Source: Planctomycetota bacterium (GTDB lineage: Bacteria > Planctomycetota > UBA8742 > UBA2392). Taken from it: a DNA stretch of 64,000 nucleotides. Location: NCBI GenBank assembly GCA_019636195.1, contig JAHBYA010000012.1, positions 1 to 64,000 on the forward strand, written 5' to 3'. Positions 61,044 through 64,000 of the stretch are shown in pieces; the stretch's first letter is position 1, and every line of letters begins with the position of its first letter. The notes under the pieces were generated by a model that searched no databases, was not told the origin of the DNA, and worked only from the letters and a program-made list of their open reading frames with translations. The translations under genes were made by a program, and so were the position numbers.

Positions 61044-64000
61044 TCAATTGCCCAGCTCAGCTTCGGCGCGGCCTTCGGCTGTGTCCAGGTACCAGAAGCT
61101 GCGCGTCTTGCGCACAAGGTCGGCGAAGTTTTCGTACTCGTCGCCCAGCCGCTCATAGCGGACGCGATAGATCCACTCCTGGGTCACCATGCGGGGCTTG
61201 AAGAAGGTCTTGCTGACCGCGCCCTGGCCATCAACGGGGCTTTTCAGGTCAGGCACTGTGCCGTCCTGTTTCAGGCCGGCGCTGCTGACTGTGTGGCGCA
61301 GGCCGCGCACGTACACGTTGGCGAAGTCCCAGTCGCGGCTCACGTTTTCAAAGATCGCCACGCCCCACATCTCGCTGACGTACCGCGTCAGGAAGCGCGG
61401 CGCATCGCCGTCGTCCCAGCGGCGTCCCGGTCCGTACTTGTCGGCAAAGCGCGTGATTACCTGCCACTGCCCCTGCTCGTCGCGGTACACCATCGGGGGC
61501 GGCACGGTCCAGCGTGACCAGGTCTTGTAGATCTGGTCAAAGTCGGCGTTGTTGTCCTCGACGGGGCTGGTCTCGAAGTCGTCGTCGGTCGGGCCGGCGC
61601 CGCTGGGGAAGCGGCTGGGGTCGTTGGTGGCGGCGTGGGCGTTGCGGAAGCGGTTGACATAGCGCAGTACCGGGCGGTTCTCAACGCGGCCGCCGTCGGC
61701 CTGCACGCGCGCTTCTGCTTCTTCCCAGCTTTCGGCCTTCTGGTTGGCGCCGAGCGCCTTGCCTTCGACGAACACGCCCACCACGACCTTGTCTTCGGTC
61801 TTGGTGGTGGTGACGATCTTGGCATTGACGACCTTATCCGGGTCGGGTACGGAGCCGGTCCGCTGCTCATACTCCTGTGCGGTCACCATCGTAACGGTGC
61901 CGGTTTCGGGGTCGCGCAGCTCATAGCCGTCAACCACGATCGGCTCATCGACCATGCGTGTCTCAATGATCAGGCGCGACAGCGGCAGGGCCACTTCCAC
62001 CTTTTCCTCGACGACGTTGCCCTGCGCGTCGGTGCGCTTGACGGTCTTGGGAATGACCGCAAAGCGGATGTTCTCGTTCACGAGCTTGAACTTCTCGCCG
62101 CCGTGGGCACCCTTGAAGCCGTCATCGTCCTGCGAAACCGGCGCAAACTCGTAAAGATAGACGTACTCGTACTCATACTCTTTCAGGTACAGGATCTGGT
62201 CCTGAATGTCGCGCACCAGGTCGCCCTTTTCGTCGTACAGCGGAATGCGGCTGCCGGACAGCTCATCCACATAATCCTTCCAGGCGCCGTACTGGTTGAA
62301 GGCGGGCACGGGCACGGCGTCGTCGCCGGCTGCGCCCAGCGGGGCGTAGATGTACTCTTCGCCGTCGCGCAGGCCGCTGTTGTCGGGCACGGGCGCAACG
62401 CGGTTGGTCGTGAACTCGCCGTCCGGATCGCGCATGAAGTCTTCAGGGCCGATATCAGTGGCCTTGTACTCGCGGCCAGTCTTGTAGTTGGGCGAGCTTT
62501 GCAGAATCACTTCGCCTTTGGGGCCGCGGCGCCCGGTGTCAACTCCGCGGTCGATCACTTCGCCCTTGCGGTCTTCTTCGCCGATGTAGTAGCCCAGCTT
62601 GATCTTGGGCAGCCCGACCACCGGATCATTGGCCGTCAGCGGGCGACCGACGATGTTGCCGATGTCCTTGTAACGGTTCAGAATCGCGGGGCCCAGGCGC
62701 CGGCGGTAGATGTCCCACTCGGCCTGTGTCAGCACGTCGCCGGCCTGGTAGGTCACGATGTAGCGGCGGATGGCGCGGCCGCGCTGGTCGATCTGCTTGA
62801 CGGGCTTGCCGACCACCCGGCCGCCGAACATCTCGGTGCTGCCGCTGATCGCCTCGGCTTCGCCGTGGCGGGGGTCGCCGGGGCCGACGATCTTGCCGTT
62901 GATGCGGTAGTTCGCGTTGGGGAACTCTTTGTGCGGCAGCCCGGTGTCGTGGTTGAACAGCACGTGGTCGCCGTCCTTGTAGAAGCGAACGTGCGGGATG
63001 TTGACGGGCGTGCCGACCTTGGGGTCTTCGGCCTTGAGCATGCCGTAGCCGGTGGCGTCGTCCTGGCGGCCGCCGGCAACGCGAGCATTGAGGTAACCGG
63101 GGTCATTCGCGCGCAGGGGCCGCCCGTAGCGGTCCACGCAATCGCCGGCAAGGTAGCGGCGGGCCGTCAGCTTGCCCCACATCACGTCGTCACCGCTATC
63201 GACCAGCCGCGCGCCCTCGGGCAGCGTGTCGCCCTTGCCGTAGAAGCCGGCAAAGGCGTTGTCGCTGTAAACCGCGACAAACCGCATGTCCTCCGTGCGC
63301 GCGCCGTCGCGGAACACCACAAAACGGTACGGCAGGCAGCGCGGGCCGCTGTAGTCCGGGGCGCTCAGGTCGTGTTCAAAGCCGACCTGGCGCTGGAAGT
63401 CCGACAGCGGGTGCAGCAGCATCACGGGCTCTGAGATGAAGTCCCAGTTGCCCTGCCACTCGTACAGCCCTTCCTTGGCCGCCACGCGCTGCAGCACGTA
63501 GTGGTTGCTGACGGGCCGGTACACGCGCTTCATGTTGGCGCGGCGCTGCTCCAGCCCCTCCGGCGTGAGCACTTCGTTTTCGGGGTCTTCCGGCCACGCG
63601 GTGTCCCAGGGGTCGCGCTCGATGTCGCGATTGAAGACGTGCAGCTCGAAGTCGAGGTGCGCGTCGGCGGGCACGCCCTGGCGCTCATCGGCGCCGGCCA
63701 TGTTGTCGATAACCTGCAGCGGGTCTTTGGGATTGCCGGGGTCAACCTCGTCGCCGTGCAGCGTCGGCAACGTGGTGTTCTTGATCTTGCGAGTGTTGTC
63801 GTTGATGACGCGGAACAGCACGTACCAGTATTCGCGCGCGGTGCCGTCGGGGTTATCGACCACAATGCGCTTGGGGTACTGCATGTCGAGCTTCAACTGC
63901 CACTGCGGGTCATTCAGCTTGATCTCGGCCTTCTCAATGAAGTCCTTGAAGGTCTCGCCGCCGTAGGGATCGGGGCTGCCGCCGCGCTTGCCCCGGCTGC
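61044..64000 (-). CDS. Large unrecognised protein (5' end outside the window)
   Basis: At least 984 residues; the frame stays open to the window edge (RGGSPDPYGGETFKDFIEKA upstream of the first start-like codon), so the N-terminus is missing. The sequence is rich in Asp, Arg, Tyr, Gly and Val with no membrane segment seen. GRPL-x-ANDP occurs twice (YGRPLRANDPGYL and VGRPLTANDPVVG), and IDQRGRAIRRYIV and GKIVGPGDPRHGEAE look like related short units, suggesting repeated beta modules. The start EYWYVLFRVINDNTRKIKN resembles a beta-sandwich. No catalytic motif is seen. It may be extracytoplasmic, but the signal peptide, if any, lies outside. I cannot assign a family. A strong terminator follows at 61004. 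Confidence 0.6.
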   Translation of the reverse strand, partial: SRGKRGGSPDPYGGETFKDFIEKAEIKLNDPQWQLKLDMQYPKRIVVDNPDGTAREYWYVLFRVINDNTRKIKNTTLPTLHGDEVDPGNPKDPLQVIDNMAGADERQGVPADAHLDFELHVFNRDIERDPWDTAWPEDPENEVLTPEGLEQRRANMKRVYRPVSNHYVLQRVAAKEGLYEWQGNWDFISEPVMLLHPLSDFQRQVGFEHDLSAPDYSGPRCLPYRFVVFRDGARTEDMRFVAVYSDNAFAGFYGKGDTLPEGARLVDSGDDVMWGKLTARRYLAGDCVDRYGRPLRANDPGYLNARVAGGRQDDATGYGMLKAEDPKVGTPVNIPHVRFYKDGDHVLFNHDTGLPHKEFPNANYRINGKIVGPGDPRHGEAEAISGSTEMFGGRVVGKPVKQIDQRGRAIRRYIVTYQAGDVLTQAEWDIYRRRLGPAILNRYKDIGNIVGRPLTANDPVVGLPKIKLGYYIGEEDRKGEVIDRGVDTGRRGPKGEVILQSSPNYKTGREYKATDIGPEDFMRDPDGEFTTNRVAPVPDNSGLRDGEEYIYAPLGAAGDDAVPVPAFNQYGAWKDYVDELSGSRIPLYDEKGDLVRDIQDQILYLKEYEYEYVYLYEFAPVSQDDDGFKGAHGGEKFKLVNENIRFAVIPKTVKRTDAQGNVVEEKVEVALPLSRLIIETRMVDEPIVVDGYELRDPETGTVTMVTAQEYEQRTGSVPDPDKVVNAKIVTTTKTEDKVVVGVFVEGKALGANQKAESWEEAEARVQADGGRVENRPVLRYVNRFRNAHAATNDPSRFPSGAGPTDDDFETSPVEDNNADFDQIYKTWSRWTVPPPMVYRDEQGQWQVITRFADKYGPGRRWDDGDAPRFLTRYVSEMWGVAIFENVSRDWDFANVYVRGLRHTVSSAGLKQDGTVPDLKSPVDGQGAVSKTFFKPRMVTQEWIYRVRYERLGDEYENFADLVRKTRSFWYLDTAEGRAEAELGN

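Overview
The window is high-GC bacterial DNA, densely coded on both strands, with no phage, transposase, CRISPR array, tRNA or rRNA that I can see. Gene content points to a Planctomycetota-like bacterium, though this is an inference from content only: a membrane Ser/Thr kinase with a WD40-like C-terminus, an ECF sigma factor with a giant C-terminal extension, several prenyltransferase/squalene-oxidase-repeat proteins, carboxypeptidase-regulatory-domain and beta-helix surface proteins, and many short palindromic repeats. Other environmental phyla such as Myxococcota or Acidobacteriota are not excluded.

Layout. 0-4 kb (minus strand): gltX, then an HU-HU-receiver-HATPase fusion and a stand-alone MshEN protein. 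4-7 kb (plus): a coiled-coil membrane protein and an outer-membrane-like protein. 7-16.5 kb: four exported proteins that share a C-terminal Cys-TM-Arg tail, interrupted by an HTH/TPR regulator and a YmdB-type phosphodiesterase. 16.6 kb: the small SRP RNA with its own promoter and terminator. 16.7-23.3 kb: an adhesin-like protein, a membrane protein, an NTF2-like protein, a UvrD/PcrA helicase, a terpenoid-cyclase-fold protein and argC. 23.3-29.2 kb: a 12-copy D-x-x-G-[ND]-D-x-Y repeat protein and a 1020-aa regulatory-domain protein. 29.3-37.8 kb: a divergent pair of a membrane ECF sigma fusion and a 1913-aa kinase. 37.8-43 kb: a glutamine-amidotransferase-like hydrolase, folC, xseB, a small membrane protein, a repeat lipoprotein, a phosphatase and a membrane protein. 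43-49 kb: a TPR lipoprotein, then a thiolase divergent from a 3-hydroxyacyl-CoA dehydrogenase/enoyl-CoA hydratase fusion (fatty-acid or acyl-CoA metabolism). 49-50.7 kb: pyruvoyl arginine decarboxylase plus agmatinase, a complete arginine-to-putrescine route. 50.9-55.7 kb: a second cyclase-fold protein, a zinc-ribbon membrane protein and a fifth Cys-tail protein. 55.8-64 kb: metH, a MocR-type regulator and the 3' part of a large unrecognised protein.

Most notable. Palindromic repeats of at least five types are scattered through the window. Two sit in frame inside genes: a 159-bp element splits a signal peptide, and a 75-bp element sits in the zinc-ribbon gene. A third spans exactly from one stop codon to the other between two convergent genes. 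Several genes carry a -10 hexamer exactly 6 bp before ATG, which predicts leaderless mRNAs. Five secreted proteins share a Cys-containing sorting-like tail, and an ECF sigma/HEPN-like-kinase pair looks like an uncharacterised membrane signalling module.
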